A DNA stretch of 9,367 nucleotides. Source: Pseudobdellovibrionaceae bacterium. Its GTDB lineage: Bacteria > Bdellovibrionota > Bdellovibrionia > Bdellovibrionales > JAMPXM01. Position 1 is the stretch's first letter, and every line of letters begins with the position of its first letter. The position numbers and the translations under genes are program-made. The stretch lies in assembly GCA_913774795.1 (NCBI GenBank), contig CAJYIL010000453.1, forward strand, positions 1 through 9,367. The letters are read 5' to 3'. Below are positions 1 through 6,711 of this stretch, one piece after another. Under the pieces are notes generated by a model that made no database searches, was not told the DNA's origin, and was given only the letters and a program-made list of their open reading frames with translations.

Positions 1-1
1 G

Positions 2-28
2 CGTGTCCTTGAGGAATTGATCGTATGA
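2..28 (+). CDS. 3' end of an upstream gene (last eight codons)
   Basis: Only one plus-strand frame stays open from the window edge to the first gene. It reads RVLEELIV and stops at a TGA at 26-28, which overlaps the ATG at 25-27 as ATGA. The same 4-base overlap recurs at 1877 and 5994, so this is probably the tail of an upstream gene in the same operon. Eight codons say nothing about function, and a chance open frame of this length is common. Confidence 0.4.
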   Translation, partial: RVLEELIV

Positions 29-1716
29 AGATTCTTGTCGTTAGTCTTCTCCGCGTCGGGGATGTCTTGATGTCTGCCGGCGTTTTGCGCGATCTCCGAG
101 CGAAACACCCGCACGCTCAAATCGATATTCTCGTGAACTCGCAATGCGCGTCGATCGCGCCGCTTCTCTCAAGTGTCGATCGGGTCATCGAGTTTGACCG
201 AAATGGTCTCCAAAAGGGGCTCGGCGAAGCCGCGGTGCCTTTCTTCGAATCTTACGAAAAGCTCTCGGGACTCCTCGATCAGATCGAAGGGGAGAGTTAT
301 GACCTTGCCATCAATCTCACGCAAAACCGTCTGAGCGGATGGCTGATGGGATTGATCGAAGCCCGCGAACGCAAAGGTCTTGTGATGGACAATGACGGAC
401 GCGGAGTTTTCGGATCGAGCTGGTTTCGTTACATGAATCAGCAGATCGATCTCGAAAGCGGTGAGGTCTTTCATTACAACGACATTTATAGATTCGCTCT
501 CGGTCTCGAAACTGTTCATGACCGCGCCTCGGCCCTCATGGAAACATCACGAGGATCGACCGAAGCATCGACGATTTTAAAAGCTCAAGGCATTGCACCA
601 ACGGCGAAGCTCATTTGCATTCAGGCGCTTTCAAGCGATGCGAAAAAAGATTGGGGTCTTGATCGTTTCGCGAAAATGATCGCGAGTCTCTCCGCGCGTC
701 ATCCGCAGGCGCACGTCGCGATTTTGGCAGCGCCTTTTGAGCAAGAAAGATTGCGGCCGCTTCTAAGCGCGCTCAGTGACTTCCCCGTTTTTATGGCGGT
801 AACTTCGTTCGAAGGGTCTTACTCCCTGCTGAAGCGCTCTTCGCTTCTTATCACTCTCGATACAAGCACCAAACATTTGGCGGCGGCCGCCGGCACGAAA
901 GTCGTCGAAATCTGCGTAGGCTCAAGCGACCCTTACCGCACGGGCGCCGACGCTCACGGTGCCGTGATCATTCGATCGCGCGAAAGCTGTGCGCCCTGCG
1001 TACACTCATCACCTTGCCATCGGGATCACCATGCATGCGCCAAGCGGATCCCCGTCGAAGCCGTTGCGTCGATTGCGAGTGAAGTTTTCGAAGGTCGCGT
1101 TTTCCAGCTCAAGACAATCGCCGAAGAGTACGAACGCGAGATCGAGGTTTTGCGGGTCGACCGCAGGTCGCTTGGTTTCTGGGCGGCACCTTCGGTCACC
1201 GAAACGATCTCCGAGGCCTCAGTCGCTCATTGGATCGACCTCGTCTGCCGAAAAATCTGGCTTCAAGGATCACGTCAGGCTCATGAAACCGTCGGCTCCG
1301 AAATGATGCGACTGACATCGTTCTTCAAGGTGCTTTATCCAACGACCGCCGATTACGAATGGAAACATTTGATCGAAGACTTCGAGCGGAGAGGGATGGA
1401 GATTGAAGGCCGCGTGAACGGATTTAAAGCCGGCATTCGCTATCTCCATGGCAGTTTCGAAGACGCTCGAAAGATGCAAGACTTCGTCAAAGGCTTGATG
1501 ACGTTTCGAGACAAGATGCGCGGAGCGCCGCTGTATGCGTCGTTCCGTAGATCGCTCGATCTGGTCATCGAAGACGACATCTCCCCAGCGTTTACGCGTT
1601 TCAGACACATTGTTGAGACCGTCGGCGAAATTGAAAACCGAACAAAAATCCACCTTCGAATTTTGCGCGCCATCGGATCTCAGATGGAAGGCGCAGTTTC
1701 CGCGGAGCCGTTGTGA
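25..1716 (+). CDS. GT9 family (ADP-heptose-type) glycosyltransferase with long C-terminal helical extension
   Basis: Probable cytoplasmic glycosyltransferase of family GT9, whose members transfer heptose or related sugars from a nucleotide donor, usually to LPS core but sometimes to proteins. The N-terminal Rossmann half starts MKILVVSLLRVGD; Gly12-Asp13 matches the position of the catalytic Asp13 of WaaC. The donor half shows KKDWGLDRF (207-215) and D279-T280...H284, the family's DTxxxH donor site. A cysteine cluster follows, C322-x2-C325-x5-C331-x6-C338, like the CxPC...C..HxxC segment of WaaF-type enzymes. The protein is 563 residues against about 350 for WaaC/WaaF; residues from about 365 on are predicted helical, charged, and match no family I recognise. 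Start: ATG at 25, with GAGGAA at 11-16 eight bases upstream. The stop overlaps the next gene's GTG. Substrate and acceptor are unknown; protein glycosylation is a reasonable alternative to LPS synthesis. Confidence 0.85.
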   Translation: MKILVVSLLRVGDVLMSAGVLRDLRAKHPHAQIDILVNSQCASIAPLLSSVDRVIEFDRNGLQKGLGEAAVPFFESYEKLSGLLDQIEGESYDLAINLTQNRLSGWLMGLIEARERKGLVMDNDGRGVFGSSWFRYMNQQIDLESGEVFHYNDIYRFALGLETVHDRASALMETSRGSTEASTILKAQGIAPTAKLICIQALSSDAKKDWGLDRFAKMIASLSARHPQAHVAILAAPFEQERLRPLLSALSDFPVFMAVTSFEGSYSLLKRSSLLITLDTSTKHLAAAAGTKVVEICVGSSDPYRTGADAHGAVIIRSRESCAPCVHSSPCHRDHHACAKRIPVEAVASIASEVFEGRVFQLKTIAEEYEREIEVLRVDRRSLGFWAAPSVTETISEASVAHWIDLVCRKIWLQGSRQAHETVGSEMMRLTSFFKVLYPTTADYEWKHLIEDFERRGMEIEGRVNGFKAGIRYLHGSFEDARKMQDFVKGLMTFRDKMRGAPLYASFRRSLDLVIEDDISPAFTRFRHIVETVGEIENRTKIHLRILRAIGSQMEGAVSAEPL

Positions 1717-1880
1717 ACAACAATCAGAAAGACCTTGCCCATTTTCTCAAGCTCGCCTCGGCGCAAGTGAAGCACCGAGCGAAAACGATGGATCCGAACG
1801 ACATCGGGACCCTTCGTTACCTGCAGCTCCTTGAAGACCTCATCAAAGAACAAGAACCGAAAGCCAGAAAGGGCGCATGA
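1713..1880 (+). CDS. Small 55-residue helical protein between two glycosyltransferases
   Basis: Short ORF starting at GTG 1713 and ending at TGA 1880. It overlaps the upstream GT9 stop by four bases (GTGA) and the downstream GT9 start by four bases (ATGA). A ribosome-binding sequence GGAG at 1704-1707 lies five bases before the start. The product begins MNNNQKDLAHFLKLASAQ; it is charged, cysteine-free, predicted mostly helical with no membrane segment, and has a DPND turn at 27-30 separating two probable helices. I recognise no family. The double stop/start overlap argues that it is translated in fixed ratio with the two enzymes. It could be a small partner or adaptor, or a minimal helical hairpin related to the enzymes' C-terminal extensions. 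Without it, 160 bases of this packed operon would be non-coding. Confidence 0.75.
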   Translation: MNNNQKDLAHFLKLASAQVKHRAKTMDPNDIGTLRYLQLLEDLIKEQEPKARKGA

Positions 1881-3304
1881 AGACACTCGTCATTCAACTC
1901 GCGCGTCTTGGCGATATCTACCAATGTTGGCCGACGCTGAAAGCTCTCAAGTCCAGCGGTCAAGAGGTTCACCTTTTGACGAGAGCGTCGTTTGCCCAAG
2001 CGGCGCCGACATTCATCGATCGTCATTGGTCTTTCGATACAAAGTCGATTCTGAAACCGCTCATCGATGAGCGGCCCGACGTCGACCAATCCCTTCAGTC
2101 ACTTCGATCAACGGTCGAGTCGTTAAAACAAGAGCAGTTCGATCGCGTGATGAACTTAAGCTACTCTCCTTTCTCGGCGTCGCTCGCGTCTGAGATCGGC
2201 TGCGCAGAGACGATCGGGTACTCGCGCCACGACGATCGCACACTCAAAATCGACGACGATGCGAGTGCATACTTCTACGCGCAAGTCGGGGTTGGTAAAC
2301 ACAATCGCCTCCACGTGATCGATCTCTTCGCGCACACCGCTGGTGTCGCGGCCGACTGGTCATTTGATCGAGCGCCCGCGTGCCCTCTTCTGACCGAGAC
2401 GACGAAGGGTGCCGTCGTCATTCATTTAGGTGCCAGCGATCTCGCCAAAACCTTGTCTTGGTCAAAGTGGCTTCAAGTCATCAAAGGGGTGATGGCGGGC
2501 AGTGATGCACCGGTCGTTCTCGTTGGCTCCAAAGACGAAGCCGAAATCGCCGAAAAAGTGTCGGCGGTCTTCGGTGCGCGCAAACCGATCAACCTAGTTG
2601 GTCGCACAAGCTTAAGCGAACTCTACGCGATCATCGAATCGGCCGCGCTCGTCGTCGGTGGCGACAGTGCGCCTGTGCAGATCGCATCGCTGACGAATAC
2701 ACCGGTCTTCAACTTGAGTTTTGCGATCGTTAATCCGTGGGAGACAGGCCCTCGCTCGGCAGGCAGCCGCATTCTTTGCCTCGAGAGCGAAGACAGTTAT
2801 ACGTCTGAGGAGATCTCGAGAGAAATTCTCGCAACGCTCCATCGGACGGCCGCGCAGCTGCCGGTTCTCACTTGCGAGAGCCAAACGTCACCGTACAGCG
2901 GCGCTCAAGAGACATTCGGTTGGGAGCTCGTGAAAGCCCTCTACATGGGTGAGCTTTTTCCGGCCCAACCTTCGCATCTTTTCTTGATGGGCCTTCAGCG
3001 TCTCGAAGAAGTGAACACGCTCGCCATCGAGCAAATCGCCGCGATGGGAAAAGACGCGACGAACCAAACAGCGGCTTTGATCTTGGATCGAGTCGACGAA
3101 GTCATGGCGCAAATCGTGAACATGGTTCCTGAGACCGCGCCGATGGTCGGTTGGTTCCAAACAGAAAGACTCCGGATCGCGCCGGGGCCACTCGACGTTA
3201 TCCTCGAACAAACTCGCTCCGCTCACATGAAGTTTGGCGAAGTTTTAAGCCTTTATCTCGATCAAGGAGTTGCGCATGAAGTCGCTCAATTGGACAAGAA
3301 GTGA
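1877..3304 (+). CDS. GT9 family glycosyltransferase, 'QLARLGD' subtype, with C-terminal helical domain
   Basis: Second GT9-type glycosyltransferase, 475 residues, presumably cytoplasmic. The N-terminus MKTLVIQLARLGDIYQCWP carries Gly12-Asp13, aligned with the WaaC catalytic Asp. The second Rossmann half has HLGAS (183-187), K191...SW (194-195), VLVGSKDE (214-221) and a donor-site strand VVGGDSAPVQIA (259-270). The usual donor-site His is Gln268, and the cysteine cluster of the upstream paralogue is absent. Residues from about 335 to 475 form an extra, probably helical domain beginning near ETFGWELVKAL, vaguely like the start of the extension in the upstream enzyme (SVAHWIDLV). The ATG overlaps the small ORF's stop; AAAGGG lies only three bases upstream, so coupling probably matters. 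Because it is a divergent paralogue, it may use a different donor or acceptor from the first GT9. Donor and acceptor cannot be read from sequence. Confidence 0.82.
   Translation: MKTLVIQLARLGDIYQCWPTLKALKSSGQEVHLLTRASFAQAAPTFIDRHWSFDTKSILKPLIDERPDVDQSLQSLRSTVESLKQEQFDRVMNLSYSPFSASLASEIGCAETIGYSRHDDRTLKIDDDASAYFYAQVGVGKHNRLHVIDLFAHTAGVAADWSFDRAPACPLLTETTKGAVVIHLGASDLAKTLSWSKWLQVIKGVMAGSDAPVVLVGSKDEAEIAEKVSAVFGARKPINLVGRTSLSELYAIIESAALVVGGDSAPVQIASLTNTPVFNLSFAIVNPWETGPRSAGSRILCLESEDSYTSEEISREILATLHRTAAQLPVLTCESQTSPYSGAQETFGWELVKALYMGELFPAQPSHLFLMGLQRLEEVNTLAIEQIAAMGKDATNQTAALILDRVDEVMAQIVNMVPETAPMVGWFQTERLRIAPGPLDVILEQTRSAHMKFGEVLSLYLDQGVAHEVAQLDKK
3264..3269 (+). promoter_or_regulatory. Ribosome binding site deciding the start of the 207-residue gene
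   Basis: AAGGAG inside the end of the GT9 gene, six bases before ATG 3276. It abuts an in-frame TTG at 3270 with no spacer, so the ATG is the more credible start, two codons shorter than the longest open frame. Confidence 0.7.
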
Positions 3305-3899
3305 AATCGCCGCGCAATTCGCGGAATGCAAAACTCTAAGCGAGATGATCACCGCGCTCGAAGTCGAAATGTCGGCGAGCGGGGAAGTGATTTGCGAAAT
3401 CGCGATCAACGACATGCCGCTCACTGAAGATGACGAGATGAAGTTTGGCCCGATGGATCTCTCGGATGTCACCTCGGTGTCGATTGTCACGAATCGACCG
3501 GTTGAACTTGTCAATGACGCTTTGAAGTCGGCCGCAGGCTTGGTTCCTCGACTTGAGCAATCAGCTTTGACGACCGCCGAGCTTCTGCGCGCCGGAGAGG
3601 CCGAACGAGCCCACCACGGGTTCAACGAAACGGTCGCCGGTTGCCAGTGGCTCGTTGAGACTTTGATGCATGTCCGAGGCGCCTCGGCGGGCATGGGTCA
3701 GGCACTTGCGAATACCGTTAAGTGGTCTGAATCCGAACAATTGATTGGCCGCGTGGTCGATGAGGTTTCACAAGCTCAAGCGCGCAAAGATACGATCTTA
3801 GTCGCCGATCTTCTCGAGTACGAAATGACCGCGGCGCTTCAGTCCTGGAAGACGACGATCCAGGGAGAACTAGACGCACGTCCAGACGCCAATCCTTAA
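3276..3899 (+). CDS. Conserved-looking protein of unknown function, mixed N-terminal and helical C-terminal domains
   Basis: A 207-residue soluble protein without signal peptide or membrane segment, overlapping the preceding GT9 gene by 29 bases. After a first helix, residues about 36-72 look beta-rich (GEVICEIAINDMPLTEDD..., then DVTSVSIVT), a pattern that could be a small beta-grasp-like fold. Residues about 76-200 are helical, with LLRAGEAERAHHGFNETV (103-120) and VADLLEYEM (176-184) followed by W191. The LADLLEYEL-type helix seems familiar from uncharacterised bacterial helical proteins, but I cannot name the family with certainty. Strong AAGGAG plus ATG at 3276 sets the start. Its position after two extended glycosyltransferases suggests it works with them, perhaps as an acceptor-binding or chaperone-like factor. 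That is inference. No catalytic motif is visible. Confidence 0.75.
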   Translation: MKSLNWTRSEIAAQFAECKTLSEMITALEVEMSASGEVICEIAINDMPLTEDDEMKFGPMDLSDVTSVSIVTNRPVELVNDALKSAAGLVPRLEQSALTTAELLRAGEAERAHHGFNETVAGCQWLVETLMHVRGASAGMGQALANTVKWSESEQLIGRVVDEVSQAQARKDTILVADLLEYEMTAALQSWKTTIQGELDARPDANP

Positions 3900-3969
3900 T
3901 CTGAACTGCTAATCTCCAGGGGATGAGTGAGCACTCGCTGCGAACGGGCGAAGCCGGAGGCGAAGCCAA
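3900..3969 (+). other. 70-base intergenic gap before the sensor kinase gene
   Basis: The longest gap between genes in the window. It contains an inverted repeat GAGTG-AG-CACTC (3925-3936), a direct repeat GCGAAGCC (3948-3955 and 3960-3967), and a 16-codon open frame from ATG 3923 to TGA 3973 that overlaps the kinase's TTG start as TTGA. I see no convincing -35/-10 pair and no stem-loop plus U-run terminator. It may still be a boundary between two transcription units. Confidence 0.5.
3956..3960 (+). promoter_or_regulatory. Ribosome binding site for the TTG start at 3970
   Basis: GGAGG placed nine bases before TTG 3970. The in-frame sequence upstream has a TGA at 3928-3930 and no ATG/GTG/TTG between that stop and 3970, so this site and the intact receiver N-terminus together fix the TTG as the start. 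Confidence 0.75.
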
Positions 3970-5997
3970 TTGACATTCAAGATCCTCTGGGTCGACGACG
4001 ATTCCAACATTTTGGATTCGGCTCGTCGCCTTTTCAAATCGAGCCCTTGGGAGTTGGTCGCGACAAGCACCGCTCATGATGCTCGAGAGATGATCTTACG
4101 AGAAACATTCGCGGCCATCGTCGCGGACCAACGCCTGCAAGCAGCGAGCGGCGTTGATCTCCTTGAATTCGTGAAAGAGAAAGCGCCCAGCACATCGCGC
4201 ATCCTGCTTACGGGAGCTGTCGAAGTTGAAGTCTTGGAAGAGGCGGTCAATCGCGGTCACGTTTTTCGTTTCGTCTCAAAGCCCTGGGATAACGAGCAAC
4301 TTCTCGTCGATATTGCAAAAGCGGTCGAACACCATCAGCTCAAGACGACGCAATCGTCTCTCCTGAAAGAGGTCTCTTCTCAAAACCGGCAGCTGGAGCG
4401 TTTAACGAGCGGTCTCGAACAGATCGTGACTGAGCGAACGACGAACGTTGAGTCGTCGAAGACTGAAGCCGAGAAGAAACTTTCGCACGTGCGCGAGCTT
4501 GTTCGATTTATTAAAGATCTCTCGACGTTGACGTCGGTTGACGAACTCTTAAATCTGATCCGCAAAGAACTTAAAGGATTTCACGAACTGAGACCGCCCG
4601 CGCTCGCTTACGTCGTCGCCGATCGCACTCCGGTGATCTTGTTTCTTCAGGGCAAGCAAGTCGTCGAGCGAGAAGCGCGGCAGATGTGGTCGCGGCGACC
4701 GCGCATTCGGATCAACGAACACGAAGACCGAGTGTATCTGGCCAACGAATTCGGGCGCCCCTTCGTGAAAGTTCTCGCGATTCCGTTGAAAAGGCGCGCG
4801 GTCGCAAGTGAAGCGTCTGACGAAGCGCCGGCGACATTGTTTTTCGAACACGCGTTGCCCGATGAGAAGATCGATCAGTTTCTCTCGTTCATTTCCGAAA
4901 GGCTCCAACCGCTCTCGATCGCACTCGATCGCATCTTGCTTGAGTATCATTTGAAATGGACGAGCGTTCAGTGGGAAGGCACGTTCGACGGGATCAAAGA
5001 TCCGATCGCAATCGTCGACATCGATTACCGAGTCGTTCGTTCGAACCGGCATTTTTCGTTTGATAACTCGAAACAAAATCGTCTTTACGAGTCGGCTTGC
5101 CACAAGGTTTTCGCCAACAGCGAAACGATTTGTCGTGGTTGCCCAGTGGCCAAGGCGCTCGAGACGGGCCACCCGCAAAAAGGTCAAATTCGCCGAGGCG
5201 ATCGAATTTACGACGTCCTCTCGTATTCGATTCATCTGGGCGACGATCAGATTTCGACGAACGTGATCAATCACTACGTCGATGTCACGTCGTCACGAGA
5301 GCTTCACGGTCGCATGATTCAATCGGAAAAAATGGCGGCCGTGGGTCTCCTCGCAGGAAACATCGCGCACGAGCTCAACAACCCGCTGACGGGAATTCGC
5401 TCGCTCGCGCAAGTTCTCCTCGAAGAAGTGCCTAAAGAGGGCACTCTGCGAGACGATATCTCCGAGGTTGAAAAAGCCAGCGAGCGCTCACAGAAGATCA
5501 TCGAAAATCTTCTCAGCTTCTCCAAAGGGGAGTCAGACCAAAAGCAGGTTCTGATCTCGCTCAACGAAGTCATCCGTCGCACGCTCCCGATGTTGAAGAC
5601 CGCGCTCCGCGAACATCGAAGCGAAATGCTTTTGAGCGAAGACGAACCGAAGGTCAAAGTCGAGCCGCACCTGATGCAGCAGGTTGTTTTCAATCTGGTC
5701 AACAATGCGTGCCAAGCGATGAAAGATCCCGGCACCGTCACGGTGAGAACCGAGATCGAAACCGACGGTGAGGGAAGACGCTGGTCGGCGATCCACGTGA
5801 TCGATACGGGCGAAGGTATTCCGCCCGACATCATCGACTCGATTTTCGAACCGTTCTTCACCACAAAAGAAAAAGGCCAAGGCACGGGTCTCGGTCTCAG
5901 CATGAGCCGAAGCGTCGTCGAAAATTTCGGGGGTACGATCAGCGTGACCTCGATTTTGCGCGAAGGAACACACTTTATCGTCAGGGTGCCGGTATGA
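3970..5997 (+). CDS. Hybrid sensor histidine kinase: receiver - GAF-like - PAS - HisKA/HATPase
   Basis: A 675-residue cytoplasmic two-component protein with no membrane segment. Residues 3-120 are a receiver domain with acidic pocket D9/D10, phosphoacceptor D53 (VADQRL), switch T81 (LLTG) and K104 in SKPWD, the DQR/KPWD flavour of RpfG-like receivers. A coiled-coil linker (about 120-175) leads into a GAF-like region (about 178-322). A PAS domain (about 331-442) contains C377 and C388-x2-C391 (CRGCP). The kinase core shows the H box AHELNNPLTGI with H467, N box around N575-N579, G1 DTGEGIP (612-618), F box FEPFFTTK (626-633) and G2 GTGLGLS (638-644). Catalysis therefore looks intact. Start is TTG 3970 with GGAGG nine bases upstream. 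The stop overlaps the next receiver gene, its likely phosphotransfer partner. The N-terminal receiver implies input from another kinase. The sensed signal is unknown. Confidence 0.93.
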   Translation: MTFKILWVDDDSNILDSARRLFKSSPWELVATSTAHDAREMILRETFAAIVADQRLQAASGVDLLEFVKEKAPSTSRILLTGAVEVEVLEEAVNRGHVFRFVSKPWDNEQLLVDIAKAVEHHQLKTTQSSLLKEVSSQNRQLERLTSGLEQIVTERTTNVESSKTEAEKKLSHVRELVRFIKDLSTLTSVDELLNLIRKELKGFHELRPPALAYVVADRTPVILFLQGKQVVEREARQMWSRRPRIRINEHEDRVYLANEFGRPFVKVLAIPLKRRAVASEASDEAPATLFFEHALPDEKIDQFLSFISERLQPLSIALDRILLEYHLKWTSVQWEGTFDGIKDPIAIVDIDYRVVRSNRHFSFDNSKQNRLYESACHKVFANSETICRGCPVAKALETGHPQKGQIRRGDRIYDVLSYSIHLGDDQISTNVINHYVDVTSSRELHGRMIQSEKMAAVGLLAGNIAHELNNPLTGIRSLAQVLLEEVPKEGTLRDDISEVEKASERSQKIIENLLSFSKGESDQKQVLISLNEVIRRTLPMLKTALREHRSEMLLSEDEPKVKVEPHLMQQVVFNLVNNACQAMKDPGTVTVRTEIETDGEGRRWSAIHVIDTGEGIPPDIIDSIFEPFFTTKEKGQGTGLGLSMSRSVVENFGGTISVTSILREGTHFIVRVPV

Positions 5998-6380
5998 AGA
6001 TTCTCGTTGTCGATGACGAACCGCTCGTGCGAAAGTCGCTGGGCCGCGCGTTCAAAGCGAAGGGTCACACGGTGACCGAAGCCGTTGACGGGAGCGAGGG
6101 GTTGAAGCTTTGGGGCGAACTCCTGCAGGCCGGGACTCCTCCAGACATCGTTCTCGTCGACGTCTTAATGCCGGGCTTGAGTGGCCCTGAGCTTCTCCAG
6201 GCGGTTCGACCGCAACTTGAGAATTGGCGAGGGCGAGTGATCTTGATGTCGGCTTACTCTGGCGAGCACAACGTCACGACGGCTCAGCAGCTCGGCGCTG
6301 ATTTGTTTGTCCCGAAACCTTTCGACGATGTGTTCGCGCTCGTGAAAACTGCGGAGGATCTCTTTGCCCAACAGCGGTAA
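5994..6380 (+). CDS. Single-domain response regulator (CheY-like receiver)
   Basis: A 128-residue stand-alone receiver domain with no output domain. It has D7/D8 in the acidic pocket, phosphoacceptor D56 in LVDVLMPGLSG, switch S86 in LMSAYSG and K108 in PKPF, so it should be phosphorylatable. ATG 5994 overlaps the kinase stop (ATGA), with AGGG at 5983-5986 seven bases upstream, implying balanced synthesis with the kinase. It is probably the kinase's target or a phosphate shuttle acting by protein-protein contact, as CheY, Spo0F or DivK do. The adjacent PilZ-like protein is a candidate partner by position only. Confidence 0.93.
   Translation: MKILVVDDEPLVRKSLGRAFKAKGHTVTEAVDGSEGLKLWGELLQAGTPPDIVLVDVLMPGLSGPELLQAVRPQLENWRGRVILMSAYSGEHNVTTAQQLGADLFVPKPFDDVFALVKTAEDLFAQQR
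6353..6357 (+). promoter_or_regulatory. Ribosome binding site for the TTG start of the PilZ-like gene
   Basis: GGAGG lies inside the receiver gene, six bases before TTG 6364. It favours this start over the in-frame GTG at 6391, which has no comparable site before it. Confidence 0.7.
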
Positions 6381-6711
6381 ATCACAAGTTGTGAAAGTGA
6401 AAGCGTTTCCGATCGCGGCGAAGCTAGCCTTCGGCGCATCGCCCGAAATCGGTGGTCAGATTTTGAAACTCACGCCGCATGGATTTCTTGTCGAGGCTCA
6501 GGCGCCCGCGATGAAGACCGGTGAGCGTTTCACGGTCTCGTTCGAGCTCCCGGTTCTACGTATTGGTATCAGCGACAGTTGCGTCGTGGTCAAAATGTAC
6601 TCATCTCCGGGCACGCAAGTGATTGAAGGACATTTTCAATCGATCAGCGCGGAGAGTGAAAAAGCAATCATGCGTTTTCTCGCATCGATCCCGAAGGCGG
6701 CCGACTCGTGA
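6364..6711 (+). CDS. PilZ-like domain protein lacking the canonical c-di-GMP motif
   Basis: A 115-residue, predominantly beta-strand soluble protein. The pattern GGQILKLTPHGFLVE (30-44), then MKTGERFTVSFELP (50-63), VVVKMY (74-79) and EGHFQSIS (88-95) followed by a final helix follows PilZ topology. The canonical RxxxR is absent from the N-terminus (only K11, K13 and K20 are basic there), and LTPHGF stands where D/N-x-S-x-x-G is expected, so c-di-GMP binding is doubtful. The TTG start is chosen from GGAGG at 6353-6357. It overlaps the receiver gene by 17 bases and its stop overlaps the rsmD GTG (GTGA). It may be a non-binding PilZ adaptor that responds to the receiver. The family call rests on pattern recognition without a profile search. 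Confidence 0.6.
   Translation: MPNSGKSQVVKVKAFPIAAKLAFGASPEIGGQILKLTPHGFLVEAQAPAMKTGERFTVSFELPVLRIGISDSCVVVKMYSSPGTQVIEGHFQSISAESEKAIMRFLASIPKAADS

Noticed and set aside
988..1041. Cysteine cluster of the first GT9 read as a separate zinc or Fe-S domain
   Set aside because: The CxPC...C..HxxC pattern occurs at the same place in ordinary WaaF-type GT9 enzymes, so it is part of the fold and not an inserted domain.
3270..3275. TTG 3270 as start of the 207-residue gene
   Set aside because: It directly abuts AAGGAG with no spacer; ATG 3276 has a six-base spacer.
3245..3694. 149-codon antisense open frame opposite the 207-residue gene
   Set aside because: Serine/alanine-rich shadow. The sense gene has a strong ribosome-binding site, operon position and patterned hydrophobicity.
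4549..5274. 241-codon antisense open frame opposite the GAF/PAS region
   Set aside because: Same codon-usage artefact; its composition follows from the complement of the well-supported kinase gene.
5319..6068. 249-codon antisense open frame opposite the kinase domain
   Set aside because: It lies wholly opposite the intact HisKA/HATPase region and first receiver codons, and its product is arginine/serine-rich without a recognisable motif. The sense strand rarely uses TTA, CTA or TCA, which leaves antisense frames open.
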